From Rhodospirillaceae bacterium (GTDB lineage Bacteria; Pseudomonadota; Alphaproteobacteria; UBA8366; Aestuariispiraceae), in contig PAQY01000024.1 in the NCBI GenBank assembly GCA_002709955.1, forward strand, positions 1 through 40,386: a stretch of DNA of 40,386 nt. The letters run 5' to 3'. The position numbers were made by a program, and so were the translations under genes. Of the stretch, positions 22,630 to 30,236 are shown one piece after another; within the stretch, counting starts at the first letter, position 1; each line of letters starts with the position of its first letter. Below the pieces are notes generated by a model. The model had not been told where the DNA came from. It did not search any database and was given only the letters and a program-made list of their open reading frames with translations.

Positions 22630-22732
22630 ATGAAGACACTGAACATCGAAGTGTCGGGATTGTGGGTAACGCGCTGCTCGCCCGACGGGGCGGGACATTG
22701 GCCACCAGACTTACTGCTGGGTATGCTTAGAT

Positions 22733-23065
22733 TTAAGTATCCAGCGGAAGTCTCACGGTATCGCCCTCAACCACGGGGAAGGAAATTTTGGTGAAACCGC
22801 AGTCGGTCAGAAAAGATACGATTCCCGTCACGGTTTTGAACTCACGAATGGAAATTTCACCTGCCATCCTGGAGCGCGCCGTGACCAACATTTGCGTAGT
22901 CCCATCGGAATGTTCTGCGTGCATCGTCCAAACTCCAAACCATGATGATGCTTTGCGCGTTGGCGATACGTTGCATGTAATGATGAGTTTCGAACCCGTC
23001 TCAAGGCGCTGTTTCAATGCGACCTCTGTTAATACATTGGGTGTTTCTGGCGGGTTCAACGGCAA
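22733..23065 (-). CDS. Hypothetical protein, 110 aa
   Basis: The probable start is TTG 23065, preceded by GGGAGTGG about 8 bases upstream. The product (MPLNPPETPNVLTEVALKQR) has beta-strand-rich centre WFGVWTMHAEHSDGTTQMLV and GFTKISFPVVEGDTVRLPLD, without signal peptide or membrane segments. I do not recognise the family. A near-consensus promoter lies just upstream at 23091-23119, with its -35 at the end of the neighbouring IS21 element. The gene ends toward hicB (convergent, 103 bp gap). Coding status is supported by ribosome site and promoter, but not by homology. Confidence 0.55.
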   Translation of the reverse strand: MPLNPPETPNVLTEVALKQRLETGSKLIITCNVSPTRKASSWFGVWTMHAEHSDGTTQMLVTARSRMAGEISIREFKTVTGIVSFLTDCGFTKISFPVVEGDTVRLPLDT

Positions 23066-23090
23066 GATTCAATCCACTCCCAATCTGTCA

Positions 23091-23119
23091 ATAATGCTTT
23101 ATTGTACCAATACTGTCAA
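23091..23119 (-). promoter_or_regulatory. Strong sigma-70-like promoter at the IS21 edge
   Basis: On the minus strand TTGACA (23114-23119) and CATTAT (23091-23096) are spaced by exactly 17 bp, reading away from the IS into the 110-aa gene. The -35 hexamer coincides with the predicted terminal bases of the element (TGTCAA on the plus strand). Confidence 0.6.
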
Positions 23120-23230
23120 TCGCAGAGTAAAAGTGGGCCAGGTCGCGGCATAAAAAGGGGCCACTGCGTTTGATGTTGTTTTGCGCTTTGGCGCGCGTGC
23201 TCTTCACAAAGCTGAAGCGGGCCAGAGCGC

Positions 23231-23252
23231 ATGCTGGCCCTTGGGCCAGCAT
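23231..23252 (+). terminator. Hairpin inside the IS21 end
   Basis: ATGCTGGCCC, TT, GGGCCAGCAT form a 10-bp perfect palindrome followed by TTTCC on the plus strand. It lies just downstream of istB and could stop transcription entering the element from outside and reading antisense to istB, or end istAB transcription. Confidence 0.45.
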
Positions 23253-23277
23253 TTTCCTGTCTTTGATTGTGGGTGGA

Positions 23278-24030
23278 TTATTGTCGGTTTTTGCGACTGT
23301 GTTTGAGCCGGTAGCTTTCGCCATTCATCTCGAGGATGTGGACGTGATGGGTCAAACGATCCAGCAACGCGCCAGTCAGGCGTTCTGATCCAAAGACCTC
23401 GGTCCATTCATCAAAAGGCAGATTTGAGGTTATGATGACGGATCCGCGTTCGTAGCATTGCGATATGACCTCAAAGAGCAATTCTGCGCCGGATTTGCTG
23501 AGGGGCACAAAGCCCAACTCATCAATGATCAAGAGGTTCTGGCTGGTCAGTTGTTTTTGAAGACGCTGCAATCGCCGCTCATCTTGGGCTTCGATCAGAT
23601 CATGAACCAAGGCTGCCGCCGTTGTGAAGCGTACTTTCAACCCGCGTTGACATGCAGCCAATCCAAGTCCCAAAGCGATGTGCGTCTTGCCCGTGCCTGA
23701 CGGTCCAAGGGCGATGATGTTTTCCTTGCGATCAACGTAATCACAGCGTGCCAGCTCCATCGTCAGCGGCTTGTTCAAGCTGGGTATGATCTTGAAGTCA
23801 AAGCTATCCAAGCTCTTGGTACTGGGGAACTTTGCCGCTTTGATGCGCCGCTCAATCATCCGGCGCTCGCGATCAATCAGTTCCATCTCACACAGCCGTG
23901 CCAGGTAGTGCACATGGTCTTTGTTCTCGGCCGCACAAAGCTGCGCTTGTTTGGCATACTCGCCTTGGAACGTTGGCAGTCGCAGCTTTTTGAGATGGTG
24001 GTGCAGAAGGATTTGAGGCGCGTCAGTCAT
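23278..24030 (-). CDS. istB: IstB, IS21 transposition helper ATPase
   Basis: This 250-residue AAA+ protein is related to DnaC. It has LRLPTFQGEYAKQA near the N-terminus, Walker A GPSGTGKTHIALGLG, Walker B LLIIDELGFVPLSKSGAELL, and sensor-like SVIITSNLPFDEWTEVFGSE. It selects targets and activates IstA. Its start overlaps the istA stop by four bases (ATGA), as in IS21 elements generally. Length and motifs are complete. Confidence 0.96.
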   Translation of the reverse strand: MTDAPQILLHHHLKKLRLPTFQGEYAKQAQLCAAENKDHVHYLARLCEMELIDRERRMIERRIKAAKFPSTKSLDSFDFKIIPSLNKPLTMELARCDYVDRKENIIALGPSGTGKTHIALGLGLAACQRGLKVRFTTAAALVHDLIEAQDERRLQRLQKQLTSQNLLIIDELGFVPLSKSGAELLFEVISQCYERGSVIITSNLPFDEWTEVFGSERLTGALLDRLTHHVHILEMNGESYRLKHSRKNRQ

Positions 24031-25526
24031 GCTGCTGTCCCTCCGATCAGACTCATGTAGCTGGATGGCCGCGTCATGGCGACATTGGCCTTGGGCAGAT
24101 ACGGATAGAACTCTAAATCCAACCTCGGCGGTCGTTTCTCAACCCGGCACAGCACGAGATGCTTTACAGCGTCATAGCCAATTGCACCCAGATCAATGGC
24201 ATGACTGATTGCGCCCTGTACAACATCCATGTCGAATGTTTCCAACAGACGCAGGACCTGAACGTATTCCCGCTTGCCCGGTTTGCCCATGCGGGCTTCG
24301 AGCAGGCGGTGCAGGGTCGCGAAGACGTCCGGCAGTTCCCAACCCTGCAAAGGCGCTGCCTGATCCAAGGCCCCAACCTTCTGCTCAATCAGCGGCAAGA
24401 AGTGCAGCGGATCAAAGATCATATCCGCGGATGCGTAAGACCGCTGGTGCCGTGCGATCACCTCATTGCCGCAACCGATCAGTACCTCGTGTACAAAGCC
24501 ACGCACATGAACGTCATGGTGTGCATAGGCCACCGGTACCGAGTAATCATTGCCTTTGTAGCGCACCATCGAGATCGATGTGGCCCGTGTGCTGACGTGA
24601 TCGCAGGCTTCATACTCCGCAACGGGCAATCCCATCAGCGCATCCAAATCAGATATCAAGCGCTCGCCGATGGTTTTGTCGTGGCCACGAAGTGTCTCGC
24701 CCTGTCGGGCCAGGCACTTCGCTTCAAGGTGCGCATTGAGATCATCAAAGCTGTCAAAGCGTGGCGCGGGCACCATGAAGTTGCGGCGGGTGTAGCCAAC
24801 CATCCCCTCAACATTGCCTTTATCGTTGCCTCGCGCAGGCCGCCCAAACTTGTCATCAAACAGGTAATGCGATTGCAACTCTGTGAACCGCTGGGTCCGG
24901 ACGCGGGTTTTGTCCCCCAGAATGCGGGCGACTGCGATCTTCGTGTTGTCGTAAAGAATGGACTGCGGGATGCCGCCAAAAAACGCAAAGGCTGACACGT
25001 GGCCGTCACAGAACGCCTCGGTTGTCTCGGCGGGATATCCCTTCACAAACACCGCATCCGAATGGGGCAAGCTCATCACAAAGAAGTGGATCTTGCATTC
25101 CACGCCGCCAATCACACCCAGCGTCTCGCCAAAATCTACCTGCGCATGGCCCGGAAGATGCGACAACGGCACAAACACCTCTTTGGTCCGCCGCTTTTGC
25201 TCACGAACGTAATAGGTCACCGTCGTTAAGCTGCCCGCATATCCATGTTCGTCGCGCAAACGCTCGAATATGCGCTTTGCTGTGTGTCGCTGCTTTTTGA
25301 TCAAGGCTTTGTCAGTGCGAAGGATCTCATCGATCACACCAACAAACCCATCAAGCGTCGGGCGGCGTGGCGGTTCTGAACGCTGATAGCCGGGCGGCAG
25401 CTCATGGCGCAGCATCTTGGCAATCGTCTTACGATCTTTATTGAAGTAACGCGCGGCCTCCCGCGCTGACATGCCGTCCTTCAAACACGCGCGGCGCACG
25501 CGGCTATAAATATCCACAGAATACAT
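24027..25526 (-). CDS. istA: IstA, IS21-family DDE transposase
   Basis: This 499-residue transposase starts MYSVDIYSRVRRACLKDGMS. An N-terminal helix-turn-helix (SAREAARYFNKDRKTIAKML) precedes the RNase H-like core with HAQVDFGETLGVIGGVECKI, SILYDNTKIAVARILG and GNDKGNVEGMVGYTRRNFMV, the family's DDE region. A Mu-type beta-barrel (MVRYKGNDYSVPVAY) follows. The promoter and left end lie at 25527-25582. It appears full length and is coupled to istB. Confidence 0.96.
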   Translation of the reverse strand: MYSVDIYSRVRRACLKDGMSAREAARYFNKDRKTIAKMLRHELPPGYQRSEPPRRPTLDGFVGVIDEILRTDKALIKKQRHTAKRIFERLRDEHGYAGSLTTVTYYVREQKRRTKEVFVPLSHLPGHAQVDFGETLGVIGGVECKIHFFVMSLPHSDAVFVKGYPAETTEAFCDGHVSAFAFFGGIPQSILYDNTKIAVARILGDKTRVRTQRFTELQSHYLFDDKFGRPARGNDKGNVEGMVGYTRRNFMVPAPRFDSFDDLNAHLEAKCLARQGETLRGHDKTIGERLISDLDALMGLPVAEYEACDHVSTRATSISMVRYKGNDYSVPVAYAHHDVHVRGFVHEVLIGCGNEVIARHQRSYASADMIFDPLHFLPLIEQKVGALDQAAPLQGWELPDVFATLHRLLEARMGKPGKREYVQVLRLLETFDMDVVQGAISHAIDLGAIGYDAVKHLVLCRVEKRPPRLDLEFYPYLPKANVAMTRPSSYMSLIGGTAA

Positions 25527-25627
25527 CTCCCGCCCTCCGCATAAACGAAGGGCACAAACTGGCGGACTTTTACTCCGCTACAACTGCAAAACGCAGCCGC
25601 TTCCGTGGCCCAATATTGCTCCGCGTT

Positions 25628-25873
25628 TTACAGCAGGTAGATTTCGTCGATCCCCTCGTCTTCATCTTCCGCTTGGCGCTCGTCGCAAAACTCGACAACC
25701 ATATCATTCGTGAACCGTATATGATCATACAGTTCCTCCAAAACCGGACCCGGCACTAGCAGTTTATCGCTGTCCCATTTCTTGATCGTATCGAGCCGAG
25801 TGGAAAAAATGTTGGATGCGTCTTTTTGGGAAAACCCAAGGTATTTGCGCATGTAAGCGAACCGATTATCCAT
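25628..25873 (-). CDS. Small HTH DNA-binding protein, 81 aa
   Basis: ATG 25873 is preceded by GGAGGA. Residues 1-50 (MDNRFAYMRKYLGFSQKDAS, then RLDTIKKWDSDKLLVPGPVL) form a Cro/CI-like helix-turn-helix resembling the YdiL/DUF1870 type, also seen in anti-CRISPR-associated Aca regulators. That parallel is a recollection of motif style only. The C-terminus is very acidic (ERQAEDEDEGIDEIYLL). It stops 45 bp from the IS21 end and appears complete. No obvious partner gene is adjacent; the unknown gene at 22733 may have been its neighbour before IS21 inserted. Confidence 0.7.
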   Translation of the reverse strand: MDNRFAYMRKYLGFSQKDASNIFSTRLDTIKKWDSDKLLVPGPVLEELYDHIRFTNDMVVEFCDERQAEDEDEGIDEIYLL

Positions 25874-25987
25874 AGCGATAATCCTCCATTTGTTGTTGCA
25901 ACTGGACTTGAAACCAAAAGCCAATGGACCAATCCTCCGGCTGTTTTGAAGCGTAGTTGTCTTCTGTGGACGGAGCAAGTGGTTCAA

Positions 25988-26346
25988 GGGCCATCTGCAT
26001 TTGGTCTATAGGGCAAAGAGGCTAGCCTAGCCTGGCGGGGTGGTCGGCAAGGGCGTGATTAACTCACCCAAAATTGAAAACCGGACCTTCGCGCACAATG
26101 CAGCGAAACAGGAAAAAGAGCCCATTCTGTGAATTGGATTTCTATACTGCGAGCGCTTGCAGCGTTGAAATTTCTGCGTAAGCCTAAATTTCCGTACTGT
26201 CGCGCAGCGTGACAACCGGACATTCGCGCGCACCGCAGCAATGATCAGCAAAATCGGCTACTGATTTTCAAGCACGTCGTGGCGACGAGAGCGGTTGAAC
26301 CCATAGACTATCGACAGAATATGAGCTCACCGAGTCTATACCAATA
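25988..26346. repeat. Gene-free stretch with degenerate dispersed repeats
   Basis: No credible gene is seen. Two related 26-bp copies lie in direct orientation at 26079-26104 and 26214-26239, sharing AACCGGAC, TTCGCGC and GCAGC with 4 mismatches. They resemble a degenerate intergenic sequence that I recall as common in Rhodobacteraceae genomes. Other short echoes (AAATTTCTGCGTAAG and TAAATTTCCG) lie between them. A remnant of a mobile or repeated element is likely. Confidence 0.5.
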
Positions 26347-26363
26347 ACGGCTGTCGGGGCCGT
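26347..26363 (-). terminator. Weak terminator-like hairpin after cynS
   Basis: On the minus strand ACGGC and GCCGT pair around a 7-base GC-rich loop, followed by TATT. It lies 5 bp after the cynS stop and would end the nirC-kinase-cynS transcript. Confidence 0.4.
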
Positions 26364-26368
26364 CAGGC

Positions 26369-26812
26369 TTACCAAGCGTTGTAGGCGAGGTATTTACCGC
26401 TCATTTCGATTTTCACGCGGTCGCCTTTGGGGTTTTCCTCTCGTTCAACCGACATCTCGAAATCAATCGCAGACATGATCCCGTCGCCGAATTTTTCATG
26501 GATCAACGCCTTGAGTGTTGGACCATAAACACCAACGATTTCATAAAAGCGATAAATACACGGATCGGTCGGGACGGTTTGCGCGAAGTTCTTTGTCGGG
26601 CTTTCCGCCAATACCGCAACCGCTTCGTCAGGCAACGACAGCAGCTTGCCCAGTGCCCCGGCTTTGTCTGCCGGAAACGCATTCATGCCAACGCAGGCCG
26701 AATGGGTGAATACGGGGGACATGTCGATCTTTGCGGCGATGTCTTCCCAGCCTAGACCTGCTGCTTTTTTCGCTTCAAGGATCATCATGGTTACGTCGTC
26801 TTTGGTCAGCAT
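26369..26812 (-). CDS. cynS: Cyanate hydratase (cyanase)
   Basis: Cyanase converts cyanate and bicarbonate to ammonia (via carbamate) and CO2, so cyanate can serve as nitrogen source or be detoxified. The 147-residue protein has the N-terminal helical domain (KAAGLGWEDIAAKIDMSPVF) and the catalytic region IYRFYEIVGVYGPTLKALIH. Arg88, Glu91 and Ser114 occupy the positions of the known catalytic triad with the right spacing. ATG 26812 is chosen because GGAG sits just upstream; an in-frame ATG at 26824 lacks a ribosome site. It starts 26 bp after the kinase gene stop and is thus the third cistron of the nirC operon. It is close to the usual family length of about 156. Confidence 0.95.
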   Translation of the reverse strand: MLTKDDVTMMILEAKKAAGLGWEDIAAKIDMSPVFTHSACVGMNAFPADKAGALGKLLSLPDEAVAVLAESPTKNFAQTVPTDPCIYRFYEIVGVYGPTLKALIHEKFGDGIMSAIDFEMSVEREENPKGDRVKIEMSGKYLAYNAW

Positions 26813-26838
26813 AGTGGTCTCCATTTTTGGGCTTGGGG

Positions 26839-28539
26839 TTATTTAGAAAGCTGTGCGGCAAGGACGACGCACAGGATAGCCAGCGCAAAGGACAGGCCTT
26901 GCCAGAATTTCAGCGGGTCACGTTCCATCAATGGGCGTGCATGCCGCTTTTGATAGGCAGTGGAGGGGGTGCGCAGGTCTTTGATGAAATCTGAAAACGT
27001 CGCGTATCGTTTGATGGGGTCTGCATGCACCGCGCGCAACAGGGCCTCGTCTATCCATTTTGAAATGGCGCGTTCGTCGTTGTTTGCGTTGCGATAGCGC
27101 AGCGCGGTGCGGTCACGGGGGGTGCGGACTTTGGCAACTTGGGTGCCGTAAGGCAGATAACCTGTCAGCATTTCATAGGCCACCACCCCAACTGAAAACA
27201 TGTCAGAGCGAAAGCTGACGGGTTCGTTCGAGAAGTATTCAGGGGCCGTGTATTGATAGGTGCCTAAGATGCCAGCCTCTTCGGGGAACGGGGCCGCCTC
27301 TTGGACGCCCGCCACGTAAGCGGATCCAAAATCGATCAGCTTAACGACACCATCATCGGTGATCATGATGTTTTCGGGCCGGATATCCTGATGCAGCATT
27401 TCGCGGCGATGAAACGGACGGAGCCCTTTTACAATCTGCTCTACGATATCGCGCACCTGTTCAAGTGATGGTTGCGGATTGTCTGCCATCCATTGCCGCA
27501 AGGTTTGGCCATCGATAAATTCTGTTACCGAATAAAGGTAGGCGCGTGGTGCTTCGAGTGGAGCTGGCGCGCTGAGGAGGTGCGGGTTTGACAGCCGACG
27601 CGCAATCCATTCTTCCAGCACGAACCGACGCAATTGTTCGGGATCATCGCGGGTTTCGGAACCCGGAATTTTGAGCGCGACTTTCATACCGTCCGGCGCT
27701 TTGGCCAAAAACAGGTGAGACCGATGGTTCCCGTGCAGGTTTCGTAGGATTTCGTATCCGTCGAGGATTTCTCCAGCCTTTGGAAGCGTCGGGAATGGCA
27801 AAGTTAAATCGTCGGTGTTGATACCGCTTTCCCCGCTGGGAAGTGCGTCGATCCGCACGATCTGCACCGTCATATTATCGGGGCTGCCAGCTGCGTGGGC
27901 CGCCGTAAGGACGGCGTCGGCGGCAGCTTGCAAGTCACCTGCCGCAATCTGTGCAATGACCTGCGCGGGGGTCCAAAATTCATGGACGCCGTCGGTTGTC
28001 AGCAGATAAACGTCGCCCTGTTCAAGCGGGACGGATGTGTAGGAAATTTCAACAATTTCGCGCGCGCCCATCGCCGCAGACAACATGCCGAGGCTTTGGT
28101 GATCATCAGTCAGTGGCTCAAGCGATCCGCCGGATACCCGCCAGATCCGGCTGTCGCCCACATGGAACAGATGCGCTTGCCTCGCCTTTAGGATCAGTGC
28201 CGCCAAGGTGCAGACGTACCCGCGATCTACTTCACCTGATAAGGTTCCGGCCGTTTGCGCGTGCAACCAACTGTTGGTGGCGTTGATCACGGTAGACGCG
28301 GCGGTTTGTGCGGTCCAGCTATCTGGTGTTGAATAGTAATCTGCCAGCAGCGATTTGACGGCTGTTTGCGCGGCGACATGGCTGACATCTGACGTGGAAA
28401 TACCGTCGGCGAGGGCCACAGTTATCCCTTTTAACGACATGGCGCGCCCGTCCGGAACAAGCGCACCATGGAAATCCTGGTTTACTGCCTTGCGTCCTTT
28501 GCTGGACGCCTGACCAAGGGACACTGAAAGCTGGTTCAT
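26839..28539 (-). CDS. PP2C phosphatase-Ser/Thr kinase fusion with C-terminal membrane anchor
   Basis: Numbering here is from the longer 573-residue reading (TTG 28560, with AGAGG upstream); the ATG at 28539 starts seven residues later and lacks a good ribosome site, so either may be right. Residues about 10-240 are a PP2C-type phosphatase with metal ligands in ADGISTSD (Asp52), VGDSR (Asp136), TTDGVHE (Asp190) and SPDNMT (Asp228). Residues 265-535 are a kinase with Lys297, HQDIRPEN (Asp392, Asn397) and IDFGSA (Asp410). A single membrane helix lies at about 552-570. Both catalytic sets look intact; HQD replaces HRD. Such fusions occur in bacterial nitrate/nitrite assimilation clusters next to transporters. 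Its place behind nirC suggests control of nitrite uptake or reduction. Confidence 0.9.
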   Translation of the reverse strand: MNQLSVSLGQASSKGRKAVNQDFHGALVPDGRAMSLKGITVALADGISTSDVSHVAAQTAVKSLLADYYSTPDSWTAQTAASTVINATNSWLHAQTAGTLSGEVDRGYVCTLAALILKARQAHLFHVGDSRIWRVSGGSLEPLTDDHQSLGMLSAAMGAREIVEISYTSVPLEQGDVYLLTTDGVHEFWTPAQVIAQIAAGDLQAAADAVLTAAHAAGSPDNMTVQIVRIDALPSGESGINTDDLTLPFPTLPKAGEILDGYEILRNLHGNHRSHLFLAKAPDGMKVALKIPGSETRDDPEQLRRFVLEEWIARRLSNPHLLSAPAPLEAPRAYLYSVTEFIDGQTLRQWMADNPQPSLEQVRDIVEQIVKGLRPFHRREMLHQDIRPENIMITDDGVVKLIDFGSAYVAGVQEAAPFPEEAGILGTYQYTAPEYFSNEPVSFRSDMFSVGVVAYEMLTGYLPYGTQVAKVRTPRDRTALRYRNANNDERAISKWIDEALLRAVHADPIKRYATFSDFIKDLRTPSTAYQKRHARPLMERDPLKFWQGLSFALAILCVVLAAQLSK

Positions 28540-28581
28540 ATCTGAAGGGTGCTTATTCAACTGTGGCCTCTTGGGGAAATC

Positions 28582-28608
28582 CCCCAGCCCGACATTTAGG
28601 CTGAGGGG
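28582..28608 (-). terminator. Intercistronic hairpin between nirC and the kinase gene
   Basis: On the minus strand CCCCTCAGCC pairs with GGCTGGGG (one bulged T), with loop of about 8 bases, in the 60-80 bp gap after nirC. It probably lowers read-through or stabilises the nirC message, so the channel outnumbers the kinase and cyanase. Confidence 0.5.
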
Positions 28609-28618
28609 TATTCACTTA

Positions 28619-29458
28619 TTATTCGGCAGGGGTCGCAACACCAGCGCCGGAAACGCTGCGCTGTGGCGATGTTTTGTAGTGGGTGGAGTAGATCATACCG
28701 CCCACAAACGTCAGACCGCCAACGAGATTACCGACGATAACAGGGAATTCGTTATAGAGCAGGTAATCGCCCCAAGTGAATTGGCCGCCCAGCATGATGC
28801 CTGACGGGAACAGGAACATGTTTACGATGGAATGTTCAAAGCCAAGGTAGAAGAACACCAGAATTGGCATCCACATCGCCATGATCTTGCCGGACACTGT
28901 CGTGGACATCATCGCAGCGACAACACCCGTAGACACCATCCAGTTACACATCACCGCACGAATGAAGACTGTCAGGAAACCAGAGGCACCCGCCGCCGCA
29001 TAGCCTACCGTCCGTGCTTCACCGATGACACCGATCCGTTGTCCGACCGCGTTAGGTTCTTGCGAAAATCCAGTGGTAAAGATGACGGCCATAAAGACTG
29101 CCGTGGTCAAAGCGCCTGCAAAGTTGCCACAGAACACAAGGCCCCAGTTGCGGAAAACGCCCTTCCACGTAATTCCGGGGCGTTTGGCGATAACGGCCAG
29201 CGGGCAAAGTGTGAACACGCCGGTCAGCAGGTCGAATCCAAGCAGATACAACATACAAAAACCGACGGGAAACAGCAAAGACGCGACCAGGAAACTGCCG
29301 GTGTTTACGGCAATGGTCACCGCAAACGCGGCAGCAAGCGCCAGAATGGCACCAGCCATATATGAACGGATCAAGATGTCTTTGGTCGACATCAAGACTT
29401 TGGCTTCACCCGCGTCGATCATCTTCTCCGCGAAGTCTGAGGGTAATACATATGACAT
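28619..29458 (-). CDS. nirC: Formate/nitrite-family channel, probably nitrite (NirC-like)
   Basis: This 279-residue FNT-family protein has six membrane segments and the family's signatures: LLFPVGFCMLYLLGFDLLTG, FCGNFAGALTTAVFMA, FIRAVMCNWMVSTGVV and FYLGFEHSIVNMFLFPSGI, where the conserved histidine of the pore lies. It forms pentamers in the inner membrane. The neighbours (NirA-type reductase, kinase, cyanase) favour nitrite as substrate over formate. An AAGGAA ribosome site supports ATG 29458. It is the first gene of its operon, behind a leader of about 360 nt with an ANTAR-type RNA motif. Confidence 0.92.
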   Translation of the reverse strand: MSYVLPSDFAEKMIDAGEAKVLMSTKDILIRSYMAGAILALAAAFAVTIAVNTGSFLVASLLFPVGFCMLYLLGFDLLTGVFTLCPLAVIAKRPGITWKGVFRNWGLVFCGNFAGALTTAVFMAVIFTTGFSQEPNAVGQRIGVIGEARTVGYAAAGASGFLTVFIRAVMCNWMVSTGVVAAMMSTTVSGKIMAMWMPILVFFYLGFEHSIVNMFLFPSGIMLGGQFTWGDYLLYNEFPVIVGNLVGGLTFVGGMIYSTHYKTSPQRSVSGAGVATPAE

Positions 29459-29507
29459 GAAGTCTGGTTCCTTTATTGAAGGGAGGGTGGATTAGAGAGA
29501 AAGAAGA

Positions 29508-29520
29508 ACGGCCGCGCCGT
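29508..29520 (-). terminator. Possible leader terminator just upstream of nirC
   Basis: On the minus strand ACGGC, loop GCG, GCCGT is followed by the pyrimidine tract TCTTCTTTCTCTC. It is short but is the best candidate for the terminator that a NasT-like protein would relieve. It lies about 50 nt before the nirC start. Confidence 0.3.
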
Positions 29521-29708
29521 GCATCTTGGTAGGGAAAGGTTGTGTTTGGCAGTCGTCCGCGCCTTGCGCAGCATCACAGTCCAGAGGGCTGATCTGGCTG
29601 GAGCGCACCGCGCCATTCTTTATGGCGTCGTGATCCGTCTGAACGATGAAAATCTTATTCATAGCAAGCGCCATCCGTGCCTTAACTCCTGAGGAGTTGG
29701 GATTGTAG

Positions 29709-29751
29709 GGAACAGCAGCGTTGCCAAACCGGACGTCCACGCCATTGTGGA
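29709..29751 (-). promoter_or_regulatory. Tandem hexaloop hairpins: ANTAR (NasT-type) antitermination target in nirC leader
   Basis: In mRNA sense the first hairpin is TCCAC, loop AATGGC, GTGGA (29751-29736). After a 5-base linker the second is GGTTTGGC, loop AACGCT, GCTGTTCC (29730-29709), symmetrical with two central U-U mismatches and two G-U pairs. Both loops are six bases with A at position 1 and G at position 4, the known signature of RNAs bound by ANTAR-domain antiterminators such as NasR and NasT. It lies about 250 nt before the nirC start. Confidence 0.6.
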
Positions 29752-29850
29752 TACATCCGCTCCTTTCTGCGTAGTGGGTTTGCGCGCCACGGCTAGTGTT
29801 GGGACGCAAAATTTCGCGAAAATTGTACAAGTTTTCTGCTTTGCAGCATT
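29752..29850 (-). promoter_or_regulatory. Probable promoter/operator zone of the nirC operon
   Basis: On the minus strand a TACAAT -10-like hexamer (29822-29827) is flanked by CTGCAAAGCAG (29837-29847) and by a near-palindrome around TTTCGCGAAA (29811-29820). No good -35 is seen at 17 bp (AATGCT), which suggests an activator-dependent promoter. Transcription from here would include the ANTAR-type hairpins. Confidence 0.35.
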
Positions 29851-30236
29851 TTTACACGCAAATAAGGGGTAAATTGTCTAAAAATTGAGCGAAAAACGGA
29901 CATTATTCCACCCTGAGTTGCGGAATGCATGCTGATTGCCGAATCCGGCGGGCGGGGCCGGTGCGATCAGACGGCGGAAATGGCGCGCTTCCGGTCACTT
30001 CGCCTAAAATGGCAGCAAACGTGCTCACAAAGCGTTGTTTAGCCCCTTTCGTATCTGGTTCGAATTTGACATTCGCAGCGAATCCGGAATTCTGGGTGCA
30101 CGCGTCCAACGGCGGGCGCAGCTGATACTGCGGTTCGGCAAAACACGGGGCAGCGCGGCTCTTTCCAGACAAATATCACAAACATTGCATCCGGCAGCTC
30201 GCTGCGTGGTGCGTATGATTGCAGGAGATATACGAC
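29851..30236. other. Divergent intergenic region between nirC and nirA operons
   Basis: No gene is supported in this stretch. It contains a TTGACA (about 30066-30071) followed by a small dyad ATTCG/CGAAT, but no matching -10. The sequence is AT-rich at 29851-29910 and GC-rich afterwards. The nirA promoter must lie here but cannot be assigned. The AGGAG at 30222-30226 is the nirA ribosome site. Confidence 0.4.

Larger units (their letters stand above)
23114..25582 (-). mobile_element. IS21-family insertion sequence
   Basis: The element carries istA and istB in the IS21 order. Its ends carry matching inverted sequences: AGAGTAAAAGTGGGCCAG at 23124-23141, and on the other side, read inward, CGGAGTAAAAGTCCGCCAG (25559-25577 on the plus strand). 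The outer bases are TG/CA (23114 and 25582), as usual for IS21, but the two ends do not align perfectly outside the core, so boundaries are good only to about 10 bp. No clear target duplication could be assigned. Both genes look intact, so the copy may be active. Confidence 0.85.

Noticed and set aside
22630-22794. 54-aa frame right after hicB (MKTLNIEVSGLWVTRC)
   Set aside because: It begins right at the hicB stop and could be coupled, but it overlaps the end of the 110-aa minus-strand gene and shows no family features. Kept out for lack of support.
24159-24995. 278-aa plus-strand frame across istA
   Set aside because: Shadow of the transposase; no ribosome site, no recognisable domain.
29492-29830. 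112-aa minus-strand frame in the nirC leader
   Set aside because: It covers the hairpin-rich leader, has no ribosome site and no familiar motif; the RNA interpretation explains the region better.
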